A stretch of DNA of 34,770 bases from an uncultured Clostridia bacterium (lineage in GTDB: Bacteria; Bacillota; Clostridia; Oscillospirales; Acutalibacteraceae): the NCBI GenBank assembly GCA_947631855.1, contig CANRMX010000022.1:1-34770 (forward strand), given 5' to 3'. The notes beneath the pieces were generated by a model, which saw only the letters and a list, made by a program, of their open reading frames with translations, was not told where the DNA came from and ran no database searches. The translations under genes and the position numbers were made by a program. The stretch's first letter is position 1; each line of letters begins with the position of its first letter. Shown here piece by piece: positions 15,964 to 24,240 of the stretch.

Positions 15964-17091
15964 TTATCCCAGCGCCGGGCCGAAGATCTCCTGCTCCAGC
16001 CGGTGGATCTCGCACGCCACCTGGATGTCCAGCCCGCACTGCCCCAGCGTTTCGCGCCAGTTGGCTTCCAGCGTGCGCCAGCGCGACGGGTCCTCGCGGA
16101 AGACCGTGTTGCCCAGTCCGAAAACGTCGCAGCCGTCCCGCCGGGCGGTGCGGGCAAAGGCCGCCTCGATCTCCTCTTTCAGCTGGGCCTCCAGCGCGTC
16201 CTCGATGGCGCGGTAAGCTGCTTCGTTCAGCACCGCCTGGGTGTCCGATACCGCGCTGACGTCCGCCTCCGCCCGGATCGACACCGTGAACTGGGGCGGG
16301 CCGTCTCCGCCGGGCCGGTAGGCGATCTCTCCATCCACCGCGCTGAGGGTCAGGGTCGCCGCGCCGAAATCCCCTCTGACCACCGCCTCTCCCGTGCGCA
16401 GCTCATCCTGGGCCACCAGCAGGCCCCGGGTCTCTTTGAGGGGCATTTCCCCTTGCAGGGTGAAGCCCTTGAAATACGCCGTGGAAACGATCTCCACGCC
16501 GCCGCCCTCCAGCGTGCGCACCACGGGCAGCACCGGGTCGCTGCCGGGCCGCCGGGCGGCGTTGACGAAATCCAGCAGGGCAGCGCCCACGCTCTCCCCG
16601 GTCTCCCGGCCGCTTTCGCTCAGCTGCTGCAATTCGGACATCTTGAGGTATCCCGCCTCCTTTTCGGAGGACAGCACTTCCTGCGCCCGGTCCTCCGCCA
16701 GGAAAAGCTCCACCGAGGGCCGGGTGCTGTAATACCGCACGAAGAAATCCAGATAGCGGTCCAGCCCGTCGGCAGCGCAGGCTTTGCCGAAGACCACCAG
16801 ATAGTTGTGGGCGTAGAAGGGCTTGCGGCCGGTGGTCAGCGTCAGGCTGCCCAGCGCCTCCAGCACCGTGCTGCCCCGGGCGGTGAACAATTCCTCCTGC
16901 GCCTCCGAGGCCGAGGAGCGCACCGTGACCAGCACGCCGTCGCCGTCCTTGTCCACGCCGATGCCGTGGATCAGCAGCCGCTCGAAGAGCTCCCGCCCGC
17001 CGCAGCCGGAAAGGGGCAGCAGCAGCGCCGCGCCCAGCAGGATGCACGCCGCCCGGCGCAAAATCTTACCGCAAAGGGGTTTGGCTTTCAT
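15964..17091 (-). CDS. gerC: Ger(x)C-family spore germination lipoprotein
   Basis: 375-residue C subunit of a germinant receptor in the spore inner membrane. The N-terminus is a lipoprotein signal: basic start, hydrophobic run, and lipobox LSG-C30, the lipidated cysteine. The body follows the GerAC fold: LLIHGIGVDKDGDGVLVTV, GRKPFYAHNYLVVFGKA, DFFVRYYSTRPSVELFLA, and a C-terminal helix-rich domain ending in GNTVFREDPSRWRTLEANW. It overlaps gerB by 26 bp (17066-17091), so the pair is coupled. The family acts with GerA and GerB to sense nutrient germinants; which germinant cannot be told. Confidence 0.93.
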   Translation of the reverse strand: MKAKPLCGKILRRAACILLGAALLLPLSGCGGRELFERLLIHGIGVDKDGDGVLVTVRSSASEAQEELFTARGSTVLEALGSLTLTTGRKPFYAHNYLVVFGKACAADGLDRYLDFFVRYYSTRPSVELFLAEDRAQEVLSSEKEAGYLKMSELQQLSESGRETGESVGAALLDFVNAARRPGSDPVLPVVRTLEGGGVEIVSTAYFKGFTLQGEMPLKETRGLLVAQDELRTGEAVVRGDFGAATLTLSAVDGEIAYRPGGDGPPQFTVSIRAEADVSAVSDTQAVLNEAAYRAIEDALEAQLKEEIEAAFARTARRDGCDVFGLGNTVFREDPSRWRTLEANWRETLGQCGLDIQVACEIHRLEQEIFGPALG

Positions 17092-18184
17092 GGGCTGCGC
17101 CCCCTTTGCCTTTGGATTTTTGCCTCCCCGCCGGCAGGAACACCGCGAGGGGCAGTGCGGCCCCGCACAGGAACACGCCGGCCAGATGGGCGCCCGCGCC
17201 CAGCAGGAACATCCGGGCCGAACGGCTTTCCGCGGTGGCGAAGGCCGCCGCCAGCATCAGGGCGGCCGCCATGCACAGGCCGACGCCCGGCCTGCTCTTG
17301 GGAAAGATACCCGCGAAGCACGCCCGCCCCGCTGCCATCGCCGAGCCCATCCGCACGATCAGCGCCATGATCCACACCCCGATGAACACCGCGTCCAGCC
17401 GCTGCATGGAGCGCACTTCCGTGATGGCGGACAGGGCGTACACCGGGAAATTCTGGGTGTCGGCGTAGGGCCCCAGGCAGCCCGCCAAAAGTAGCAGCAG
17501 CACGGCAATAAATCCCCAGCAGCCCAGGGCCCAGCCCCAGAAGTGCCGGGCCCTGACACCTTTTGCAAAGGGCAGCAGCACCGCCATGTCGGCATAGACC
17601 GAGGTGCGGGCCAGAAACGCCGCGGCCCCGTAGAGGGTCTGCCCCCAGCCATCGTAGAAGACCGGCCGGAGATTTTCGCTTTCAAACCGGGCGGCGGTGA
17701 TGCAGAACACCAGCCCCGTCCCCAGCAGGAACAGCACGAACACCACCCCGGCGCACCGGGCCACGCATTCGATCCCGCGCCAGGCCCCGTAGGCGGCGGT
17801 GAGCAGCAGCAGGACGATGGTCACCGACGCGGAAAATTCCGGGTTCACCGTGTCCTGCAAAAAGATCTGGAACAGGCCCAGGAACGCCCCGTTGGCCGCC
17901 GCCAGGTAGAGGAGATAGGCCGCCGACACCAGCTTGCCCCATTTCCCCAGGGCCTGTTCCGCCGCCTGGGGCAGCGGCAGGCCCGGGCACCGGCGCTGCA
18001 AAAGCAGGATGGGCCACATCACGGCCCCGCCCACCAGCTGCGCCAGCCCGCAGGAAAAGATGCCCTCCAGCAGATTCCCGCCGCCCAGGGAGCGGGAGCC
18101 GGTGAACAGCGACAGCGCGGCGTGGGAGACGAACATCATGACGAAGAACTGGCGGGCGCTGACGGTATGCTTTGTGGTCTCCAT
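17066..18184 (-). CDS. gerB: GerB-type germinant receptor permease
   Basis: 372-residue integral membrane protein with about ten hydrophobic segments, of the amino-acid/polyamine/organocation permease-like spore germination family. It opens VSARQFFVMMFVSHAALSL, with the typical GGGNLLEGI region and a second half rich in WGWALGCWGFIAVLLLLL. The B subunit is thought to bind the germinant in the membrane. ATG 18184-18182 follows AAAGGAGGC on the minus strand. It starts 36 bp after gerA ends and runs into gerC by 26 bp, giving the classical A-B-C order. Confidence 0.92.
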   Translation of the reverse strand: METTKHTVSARQFFVMMFVSHAALSLFTGSRSLGGGNLLEGIFSCGLAQLVGGAVMWPILLLQRRCPGLPLPQAAEQALGKWGKLVSAAYLLYLAAANGAFLGLFQIFLQDTVNPEFSASVTIVLLLLTAAYGAWRGIECVARCAGVVFVLFLLGTGLVFCITAARFESENLRPVFYDGWGQTLYGAAAFLARTSVYADMAVLLPFAKGVRARHFWGWALGCWGFIAVLLLLLAGCLGPYADTQNFPVYALSAITEVRSMQRLDAVFIGVWIMALIVRMGSAMAAGRACFAGIFPKSRPGVGLCMAAALMLAAAFATAESRSARMFLLGAGAHLAGVFLCGAALPLAVFLPAGRQKSKGKGGAAHESQTPLR

Positions 18185-18220
18185 GGCGGCCTCCTTTGCC
18201 TCAATCTTTCCAAAATCACC

Positions 18221-19672
18221 TTACGATTTCTTCTCCACTCCGGGCATATCCTGCACCCGGGCGCGCCGTTTGGAAAGCTGCTTCCAGGGCTCCCGGGCGG
18301 CCACATCCCGCCACACCAGCCGGGCCCGGAAAGGGGACACCGGGGACAGCAGGGGCACGCCGAAGCTGCCGGTGGCGGAGAGGTCCAGCAGCACCAGGGT
18401 CAGCCCGATGGTGACGCCCCACACGCCGAAGATGCCGCCCAGGATCAGGAACACCAGCCGCAGCAGGGACAGGGGCTCATAGAGCCGGGACACCGCATAG
18501 CCGGCCACGGCGGTGAGGGCCACCGTCATCAGGGAGGGCGCGCTGACCACGCCGGCCTCCACCGCGGTCTCTCCGATCACCAGACCGCCTACGATGCTCA
18601 CCGTGGAGCCCAGGGATTTCGGCGCCCGGAGCCCCGCCTCCCGGAGGATCTCATAGAGGAAGTAGAGCAGCAGCGTTTCCAGAAACACCGGGAACGGCGT
18701 CCGCATCTCCTCCCCGGCGATCTTGAGCATCAGGCTTTCCGGCAGCAGCTCCGGGTGGTGGGCAGCGATGGCCACATACAGCCCCGGCAGGAAGGCGCTG
18801 ACGAAGAATGCGAAATATTTCAGCCACCGGATAAACGCCGCATAGAAGGGGCGGGTGAGGTAATCGTCCATGGTCTGGAAATTCTCCACGAACAGGAAGG
18901 GCACCAGCAGCACGCTGGGCGTGCCCTCCACCAGCACCGCCACCCGTCCCTCGGCGATCTTGCCGCACACCACGTCGGGGCGCTCCGTCTGGCCCACGCC
19001 GCTGAAAAGCCCCCGGCGCTCCAGATACCCCGCCAGATAGCCCGCGCCCAGGGCGGTTTCCAGGTCGCAGGCGCGCAGCTTCTCCCGCACGCCGGCCACG
19101 ATCTCCGGGGAGGCCACACCCTCCAGATAGCACAGCGCCAGGGGCGTGTGGCTTTCGCTGCCCACCTGGGCTTTCTCGAACTTCAGGGCGGTGGTCTTCA
19201 TCCGCCGGCGGATCATGGCGATATTGTTCTGATAGCTTTCCGTGAAGCCGTCCTTCGCGCCCCGCTGCATCACTTCGTTCTGGGGCTCCTCCGGGCCCCG
19301 GGTCTCGAAGCCCTGCACGCCGAACACCAGGGCATCCCCGCAGCCCTCCACCAGCAGGATGGCGAAGCCGCTCATCAGCAGGGTCAGCAGGGTGTCCAGC
19401 GACCGCTCCCGCTTCTGCTCCATGGAGCCCAGCACCTGTTCCTCGATATAGGAAAGCCGCGCCCTGGGGTCTTTCGGCGGACGGGCGGCCAACAGGGGAT
19501 TGAGGATGCTCAGGGTGATGATCTGCTTGCTCACCAGCCCGTCCAGCGCCAGCAGCGCGGCCTTCACGCCGCCCAGGTCCATGTCCCGCAGCATGAAATC
19601 CATGGCGTTGGTGAAGCGCTGCTCAAAAAACGCCTTGTCCCGCCGGATGTCCCCGGTGACCGTGCCCGCCAT
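18221..19672 (-). CDS. gerA: GerA-type spore germination receptor A subunit
   Basis: 483-residue A subunit of the germinant receptor. The N-terminal soluble domain has the GerA motifs RRDKAFFEQRF, ILLVEGCGDALVFGVQGFETRG and a double set GRVAVLVEGTPSVLLVPFLF. It is followed by about five membrane helices from residue 285 on (KYFAFFVSAFLPGLYVAIAAHHPELLP, SLGSTVSIVGGLVIGETAVEAG). ATG 19672 is set by AAAGGAA just upstream and the family start; the longer frame beyond lies over the divergent promoter. It is first in the gerA-gerB-gerC operon, whose presence shows that the organism forms spores. Confidence 0.93.
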   Translation of the reverse strand: MAGTVTGDIRRDKAFFEQRFTNAMDFMLRDMDLGGVKAALLALDGLVSKQIITLSILNPLLAARPPKDPRARLSYIEEQVLGSMEQKRERSLDTLLTLLMSGFAILLVEGCGDALVFGVQGFETRGPEEPQNEVMQRGAKDGFTESYQNNIAMIRRRMKTTALKFEKAQVGSESHTPLALCYLEGVASPEIVAGVREKLRACDLETALGAGYLAGYLERRGLFSGVGQTERPDVVCGKIAEGRVAVLVEGTPSVLLVPFLFVENFQTMDDYLTRPFYAAFIRWLKYFAFFVSAFLPGLYVAIAAHHPELLPESLMLKIAGEEMRTPFPVFLETLLLYFLYEILREAGLRAPKSLGSTVSIVGGLVIGETAVEAGVVSAPSLMTVALTAVAGYAVSRLYEPLSLLRLVFLILGGIFGVWGVTIGLTLVLLDLSATGSFGVPLLSPVSPFRARLVWRDVAAREPWKQLSKRRARVQDMPGVEKKS

Positions 19673-19695
19673 GCGCCCACTTCCTTTCTGCGGCC

Positions 19696-19724
19696 TAGTC
19701 TTTCCCCCATCGGCCGGAATATTC
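19696..19724 (-). promoter_or_regulatory. Possible sigma-G promoter of gerABC
   Basis: On the minus strand GAATA (19724-19720) and AAGACTA (19702-19696) are 17 bp apart; they fit the sigma-G -35 GMATR and -10 CATWMTA at 5/5 and 5/7. The leader would be only about 17 nt. Confidence 0.4.
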
Positions 19725-19778
19725 CCGCGCGGCAGGGGGATGCTAGAATCACCCAAACATCCGGAAAGGAGCCTCCGC

Positions 19779-20474
19779 ATGGTGATTTCTTTGATCCGCA
19801 CGCCCATCGTTTATGCCCTGATTCTGCTGGGCGTGCGGCTGATGGGCAAGCGGCAGATCAGCCAGCTGCAAACCTCCGAACTGGTGGTCACGCTGCTGAT
19901 CTCCGAACTGGCCGTGCTGCCCATCCAGGACCACGGCAAGCCCCTGTGGAACGGGCTTTTGCCCATGTGTGTGGTGATCGTCTGCGAGCTGGTGGTGTCC
20001 CTGGGGATGATCCACAGCGGGCGGTTCCGCAAGCTGGTTTGCGGCAAGCCGGAGCTGGTGATCCGGGAGGGGAAGGTGATCCAGCCCGCCATGAAGCGCC
20101 TGCGGATGAGCACCGAGGAGCTGTTTGAGCAGCTGCGGCAGGCGGGGGCGTTTTCGCTGGACGAGGTGGCCTGGGCGGTGATCGAGACCAACGGCCGCAT
20201 GAGCGTGGCCCGCAAGGCGTCGGAGGATTTCCTGACCCCCAAACAGGCGGGGGTGAAGGTCGATCCCCGGGCGCTGGAAGTGGTGGTGGTCAGCGACGGG
20301 GAGCTTTCCGACAGCTCGCTGCGCCTGTGCGACAAGGACCGGGACTGGGCGCTGGGAGAACTGAAAAAAGCCGGCCTCAGTCTGCCGCAGGTTTTCATCA
20401 TGACGGTGAAAAACGGCAAGACCGGCCGGATCGTGGAGCGGGAAGAGGGCCCAGAACGGCCCCTCCCGCATTGA
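19779..20474 (+). CDS. DUF421 (YetF-like) membrane protein
   Basis: 231-residue protein with three N-terminal membrane segments (about 3-20, 35-52, 60-80), then the cytoplasmic DUF421 domain: KPELVIREGKVIQPAMKRLRMSTEELFEQLRQAG followed by LDEVAWAVIETNGRMSV. Several homologues in spore formers belong to the late sporulation programme. ATG 19779 follows GGAAAGGAG; TGCTAGAAT (19741-19749) is a plausible extended -10. It is divergent from gerA with about 105 bp between starts, which invites shared sporulation control. Its molecular function is unknown. Confidence 0.9.
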   Translation: MVISLIRTPIVYALILLGVRLMGKRQISQLQTSELVVTLLISELAVLPIQDHGKPLWNGLLPMCVVIVCELVVSLGMIHSGRFRKLVCGKPELVIREGKVIQPAMKRLRMSTEELFEQLRQAGAFSLDEVAWAVIETNGRMSVARKASEDFLTPKQAGVKVDPRALEVVVVSDGELSDSSLRLCDKDRDWALGELKKAGLSLPQVFIMTVKNGKTGRIVEREEGPERPLPH

Positions 20475-20489
20475 CATTTTCTCCCGCGC

Positions 20490-20864
20490 GCGGTATGATG
20501 ATAAAAAGAAATTTTTCTTTGCTCTATTTTCTTTGAGCCTTTTTATAGAGCGGGACAACGGGCTGAATAGTATATCTCCCTCGCGTGAAAAAAGAACTTT
20601 TTCTTTTCTTTGTTTTCTTTGAGTTTTTTTGCAGAGTGAGACAACTAGCTGAATAGTATATCTTCTCTGCGTGAAAAAAAGAATTTTTTTCTTTCTTTAT
20701 TTTCTTTGAGCCTTTTTGCAGAGTGAGACAACGGGCTGAATAGTATATCTTCCCCGCGTGAAAAAAAGAAATTTTTTCTTTCTTTTATTTTCTTTGTTCT
20801 CTTTGCAAAGTAGGGCAGTTAACCAAATAGTATATCTCCCCCGCCGTAGGCGGGGGAGATATAC
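20490..20864. repeat. Tandem array of four 86-87 bp units closed by hairpin H4
   Basis: The mark GAATAGTATATCT recurs at 20565, 20651, 20738 and (with a changed first base) 20825. Each unit also has GTGAAAAAAAGAA, a T/C-rich TTTCTTT run, GAGCCTTTTTGCAGAGTGAGACAAC and GGCT. The first three copies keep only the left arm of the hairpin; the last ends in the complete one. The strong A/T tracts contrast with the flanking genes. No gene is supported. Confidence 0.85.
20830..20864. repeat. Hairpin repeat H4
   Basis: GTATATCTCCCCCGCC, loop GTA, GGCGGGGGAGATATAC; 16-bp perfect stem ending the tandem array. No T-run follows. Confidence 0.85.
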
Positions 20865-20918
20865 CTAAAAATCATTCGGCAGCAGCAGAGATAAATACTA
20901 CATAAAGGAGCACAGGCT

Positions 20919-21323
20919 ATGAAAATTCTCGTTATTGATGCACAGGGCGGGGGCGTGGGCCGCCAGCTGGTGGCCGCCGTTCGGCAGACCGCGCCCGGGG
21001 CGCACATCACCGCCGTGGGCACCAACACGGCGGCAACCTCCGCCATGCTCAGGGCCGGGGCAGACGACGCCGCCACCGGCGAAAACGCCGTGGTGGTCAA
21101 TTGCCGCACCGCCGACGTGATCATCGGCCCCATCGGCATCGTGCTGGCGGACGCGCTTTTGGGGGAGATCACCCCGAAGATGGCCGTGGCCGTGGCCCAG
21201 AGCCGGGCAAGGCGGATATTGATCCCCTTCAACCACTGCGACAACATCATCGTGGGCGTGGGCGATCTGACCATCACCCGGCTGCTGCAGGAGGCCATGG
21301 AGGAGCTGCGCAAGCTCCTGTGA
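20919..21323 (+). CDS. DUF3842 family protein
   Basis: 134-residue small cytoplasmic protein of the DUF3842 family, common in clostridia. It begins with a nucleotide-binding-like MKILVIDAQGGGVGRQLV. The conserved GTNTAATSAMLRAGADDAATGENAVV, DVIIGPIGIVLADALLGEITPKMA and RILIPFNHCDNIIVGVG follow. The glycine-rich start resembles a Rossmann P-loop, but no reaction is known. ATG 20919 follows AAAGGAGC. The gene is flanked on both sides by tandem repeat arrays of almost the same unit length. Confidence 0.9.
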   Translation: MKILVIDAQGGGVGRQLVAAVRQTAPGAHITAVGTNTAATSAMLRAGADDAATGENAVVVNCRTADVIIGPIGIVLADALLGEITPKMAVAVAQSRARRILIPFNHCDNIIVGVGDLTITRLLQEAMEELRKLL

Positions 21324-21340
21324 CGCCGGGGCCTGCGGTC

Positions 21341-21580
21341 GAGCGAAATCCTTATGCTGCCGGCGGTCGAGCCAAGTGAAGTTCTTTTTGCTTATTTTAT
21401 TAAAAGACCGTGTGCTGTCCGCAGGAGAGAGAAATCCTCATGCTACCGGCGGTCAAGCCAAGTGAAGTTCTTTTTGCTTATTTTATTAAAAGACCGTGTG
21501 CTGTCCGCAGGAGAGAGAAATCCTTATGCTACAAGCGGTCAAGCCAAGTAAAGTTCTTTTTGCTTACTTTTTCTTTCAAG
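21341..21580. repeat. Tandem array of 86 bp units
   Basis: The mark AAATCCTTATGCT (variants) recurs at 21346, 21432 and 21518. Each copy then has GGCGGTCAAGCCAAGTGAAG, TTCTTTTTGCTTATTTTATT and AAAGACCGTGTGCTGTCCGC. The first two spacings are both 86 bp; the third copy breaks off into a TTTCTTTCAAGAAAAAG hairpin. No gene is supported. Confidence 0.85.
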
Positions 21581-21610
21581 AAAAAGGAAGGAGGAAAAGG
21601 GGATGAAAGG

Positions 21611-22321
21611 ATGAAGCTGCAAAAACCTGTGCGGGGCGTCTTTTTCGATCTGGGCTGGACGCTGCTCTACCCGGTTTCGGGAGACTGGCGGTTTACGTTG
21701 ACCGCGCAAAAAATTTTCCCGCCGGAATACCTCCGGGCCCTGCCCGACGATCGCTGGGCAAAGGCCCTGCAGGCGGCGGAAAGCTATCTGGGCGACCATC
21801 ATCTGCTGCGCTCCATGGAGGAGGAATTCCACCAATGGCGCACATACTACGGGATGCTGGCCGAGGCCGTGCCGGAGCTGGGGCTGTCCCCAGAGGACAT
21901 CCGGCGGGTGGCGGAGGAGCAGACCTACAGCGTGGAGGATTACGGCCTGCTGCCCGGGGCCAGAGAGACGCTGGAGACCCTTTCGGGAAAGTACCGGCTG
22001 GGGGTGATCTCCGACACCTGGCCGTCCATCGAGCCCAGGCTACAAAAGCTGGGGCTGCGGGAGTTTTTTGACTGCGTTACATACAGCTTCACGTTGGGGG
22101 TGTTCAAGCCCCACCCCGCTATGTACCGGGACGCCCTGGAGAAAATGGGCCTGCCCGCGGCAGAGACGGTCTTTATCGACGACGTGGCGGGGAATCTGCG
22201 GGGCGCAGCCGAACAGGGCATCCAGACGGTGCTGATCTGCGCCCGGCCCGACGCCGACCGGGACGATGCGATCCCCAATATTGCCGGTCCGGGAGAAATC
22301 CCGGGCCTCGTGGGCGCATAA
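21611..22321 (+). CDS. HAD-family hydrolase
   Basis: 236-residue HAD phosphatase. Motif I is VFFDLGWTLLYP, where D13 is the nucleophile and the usual second aspartate is replaced by glycine-tryptophan (DxGxT form). Motif II is GVISDTWPS, the lysine of motif III lies in FKPHPAMY, and motif IV is FIDDVAGNLRGA. A helical cap lies at about 30-100. ATG 21611 follows AAGGAGGAAAAGGGG. The DxGxT form can indicate dehalogenase- or nucleosidase-type members, but no substrate is deducible. It converges with the membrane protein gene on the minus strand. Confidence 0.83.
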   Translation: MKLQKPVRGVFFDLGWTLLYPVSGDWRFTLTAQKIFPPEYLRALPDDRWAKALQAAESYLGDHHLLRSMEEEFHQWRTYYGMLAEAVPELGLSPEDIRRVAEEQTYSVEDYGLLPGARETLETLSGKYRLGVISDTWPSIEPRLQKLGLREFFDCVTYSFTLGVFKPHPAMYRDALEKMGLPAAETVFIDDVAGNLRGAAEQGIQTVLICARPDADRDDAIPNIAGPGEIPGLVGA

Positions 22322-22329
22322 TTTCGCGT

Positions 22330-23232
22330 TCAGTCCGGCGGCTTTTGCTCGTCCGCACCCGGCTGCTTCTCCATGGGCACGGCGTCCAGCAGGCTGGGCT
22401 TTTCGCCGCTGTCCGGAGGCAGCTCGCTGTGCTTGAGGCGCGGGATAAAACGGGCTACAAAGCCGCCCTTGCCCCGGCCCCACAGGTACCCCATGCCGAT
22501 CAGCGAGAACACCAGCGCGCCCAGGAAATTGACCCCCAGATCTTCCATGGTGTCCAGCAGGCCGATGTCGATATAGCCCGCCCAGGGCTGGCCGTTCACG
22601 GCCACGGATTCGATCTCCACCGTCACCGGCACGTTCCGGCCCTCTGGATTCAGCAGCACCGAGGTGACGCTGTGGATCACCGTGTCCTTCTGCATATCGA
22701 AGTGGAAAAAGGCATCCATGCCGAATTCAAAGAATTCCCACAGCACGCCCACCGTCATGGAAAAGCAGAAGGCGGTGAGGGCCACGAAGACCGGGGACAG
22801 GCGAATTTTGAACCGGGGCGAGCGGTTGAGCACGTCCACCATGGCGAAGCCGATGGCCGCCATGAGGAAGCCGTTCACCGTGTGCAGCATGGTGTCCCAA
22901 AAGGGGAAGATCAGGTAGTATTCGTGGATCTCCCCCAAAATCTCCGCGGCGAAAATGAAGAGCAGAATGATGCCCTCCAGCGTGTTGGGCAGGTCGATGT
23001 GCAGCCGCTTCTCCACAAACCCGGGCACGGTGAAAAGGATCAGCGTGATGAAGCACAGGAACACGTTGTAGTAGTCCCCGGTGACCAGCTGGCGGAGCAT
23101 CACCGCCGCCACCGCCAGACGCAGCACCACATACACCGTGAACAGCCCCGGATGTGCCCGGGCCTCCTGCCGGAGCCGCGCCCGGTCTGCCCGGCGCTCC
23201 TCTTTTGTCCGCTTTCGTTTCTTGTCCGCCAT
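22330..23232 (-). CDS. DUF2238/YjdF-like integral membrane protein
   Basis: 300-residue protein with a very basic start (MADKKRKRTKEERRADRARLRQE), then about six membrane segments between residues 35 and 185 and a final one near 245. The central PFWDTMLHTVNGFLMAAIGFAMVDVLN and VGVLWEFFEFGMDAFF resemble the DUF2238 (YjdF) family. A polar insert (about 190-235) precedes the last helix, and the tail is proline-rich. ATG 23232-23230 is preferred over an earlier ATG because GGAGGGG lies just before it. The function is unknown. Confidence 0.7.
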   Translation of the reverse strand: MADKKRKRTKEERRADRARLRQEARAHPGLFTVYVVLRLAVAAVMLRQLVTGDYYNVFLCFITLILFTVPGFVEKRLHIDLPNTLEGIILLFIFAAEILGEIHEYYLIFPFWDTMLHTVNGFLMAAIGFAMVDVLNRSPRFKIRLSPVFVALTAFCFSMTVGVLWEFFEFGMDAFFHFDMQKDTVIHSVTSVLLNPEGRNVPVTVEIESVAVNGQPWAGYIDIGLLDTMEDLGVNFLGALVFSLIGMGYLWGRGKGGFVARFIPRLKHSELPPDSGEKPSLLDAVPMEKQPGADEQKPPD

Positions 23233-23403
23233 GTCGATCCCCTCCGCAATTGTCGTACGCTTCTGCAATCAGTATAGCCCCTTTGCCGCCGGTGCGCAAG
23301 CCCGGTGTTTTCATTTTGCCAAAAAGGGTTTCCTTTTTCGCCGGGGTATGGTAGAATAGCCCTGTGTAAAACCGGCGGGAAAGTTGGGAGGTACGCGGGG
23401 CAA

Positions 23404-24216
23404 ATGGAACATCTCTATGCGGTGGACTGCCACAATCATTCGGCGTTTTCCCCGGACGGATTCGATCCCGTGGAAGCCAAGCTTGCCCGGGCCAAGGAGC
23501 TGGGCCTCTACGCCCTGACGCTCACCGACCACTGCGAGTGCCAGGCTTTTGAGGAGGAATACCGCCACCGGGCGCGCAGGGCCTGGGAGGGCATGGCGCG
23601 GGCGGAGGCCGCCTGTCCCCAGGGGCTGGTGTTCTTAAAGGGCATCGAGCTGGGGCAGCCCTTGGAGAACCCCGCCGCCATGGAGGAAGTGCTGAAGCGG
23701 CCCTATGATTTCGTGCTGGGCTCGCTGCACAATCTGAAAGACGAGGAAGATTTTTACTATATGCGCTTTACGCCCAAGGAGATGGACCGGGTGCACGGCC
23801 TGCTTTCCCGTTATTGGGAAGAGCTTTTGGCGCTGTGCCAGGAGGCGGATTTCGATTCCCTGGGGCACCTGACCTATCCTATCCGGTATCTGGAGGGGCA
23901 AAGCGGCCTCAAGGTCGATCTCACGCCCCACCTGCCCGCCATCGATGCCGTGCTGCGGGCGCTGATCCGCCGGGGCAAGGCGCTGGAGGTGAACACCTCC
24001 GGCTATCGCACGCTGGGCAGGCCCCTGCCCGATCTGCCCCTTTTGCAGCGGTACCGGGCGCTGGGCGGCAGGCTGATCACCCTGGGCAGCGACGCCCACC
24101 GCACGGAAGACCTGGGCTTCGGCATCGACCGGGGGATGGAATTGCTGCGGGCGGCGGGCTTCACGGAATTTGCGCTCTATGTGGGCCGGGAGCCGCGGAT
24201 GCTCCCGCTGGAATAA
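23404..24216 (+). CDS. PHP-domain phosphatase (histidinol-phosphatase type)
   Basis: 270-residue PHP metallophosphoesterase. The metal ligands sit in the expected blocks: VDCHNHS (H10, H12), LTDHCE, GIELGQP, VLGSLHNL, LGHLTYP and LITLGSDAHR. This is the layout of the histidinol-phosphatase HisK group, which dephosphorylates histidinol phosphate, though other phosphate esters are possible. ATG 23404 follows GGGAGGTACGCGGGG. TAGAAT (23352-23357), with TGG before it, may be the -10. No other histidine biosynthesis genes are nearby, so the substrate is uncertain. Confidence 0.82.
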   Translation: MEHLYAVDCHNHSAFSPDGFDPVEAKLARAKELGLYALTLTDHCECQAFEEEYRHRARRAWEGMARAEAACPQGLVFLKGIELGQPLENPAAMEEVLKRPYDFVLGSLHNLKDEEDFYYMRFTPKEMDRVHGLLSRYWEELLALCQEADFDSLGHLTYPIRYLEGQSGLKVDLTPHLPAIDAVLRALIRRGKALEVNTSGYRTLGRPLPDLPLLQRYRALGGRLITLGSDAHRTEDLGFGIDRGMELLRAAGFTEFALYVGREPRMLPLE

Positions 24217-24240
24217 GACAAAACGAAAGGAAGCGGCGCT

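Noticed and set aside
15871-17370. 499-codon open frame on the plus strand opposite gerC
   Set aside because: Antisense shadow; gerC has a lipobox and full family pattern.
17543-20128. 861-codon open frame on the plus strand across gerB and gerA
   Set aside because: It is the antisense shadow of two well-supported ger genes and crosses the divergent start region; no family motif.
20490-21580. Possible CRISPR array
   Set aside because: Units of 86-87 bp repeat over their full length without unique spacers, and no cas genes are near.
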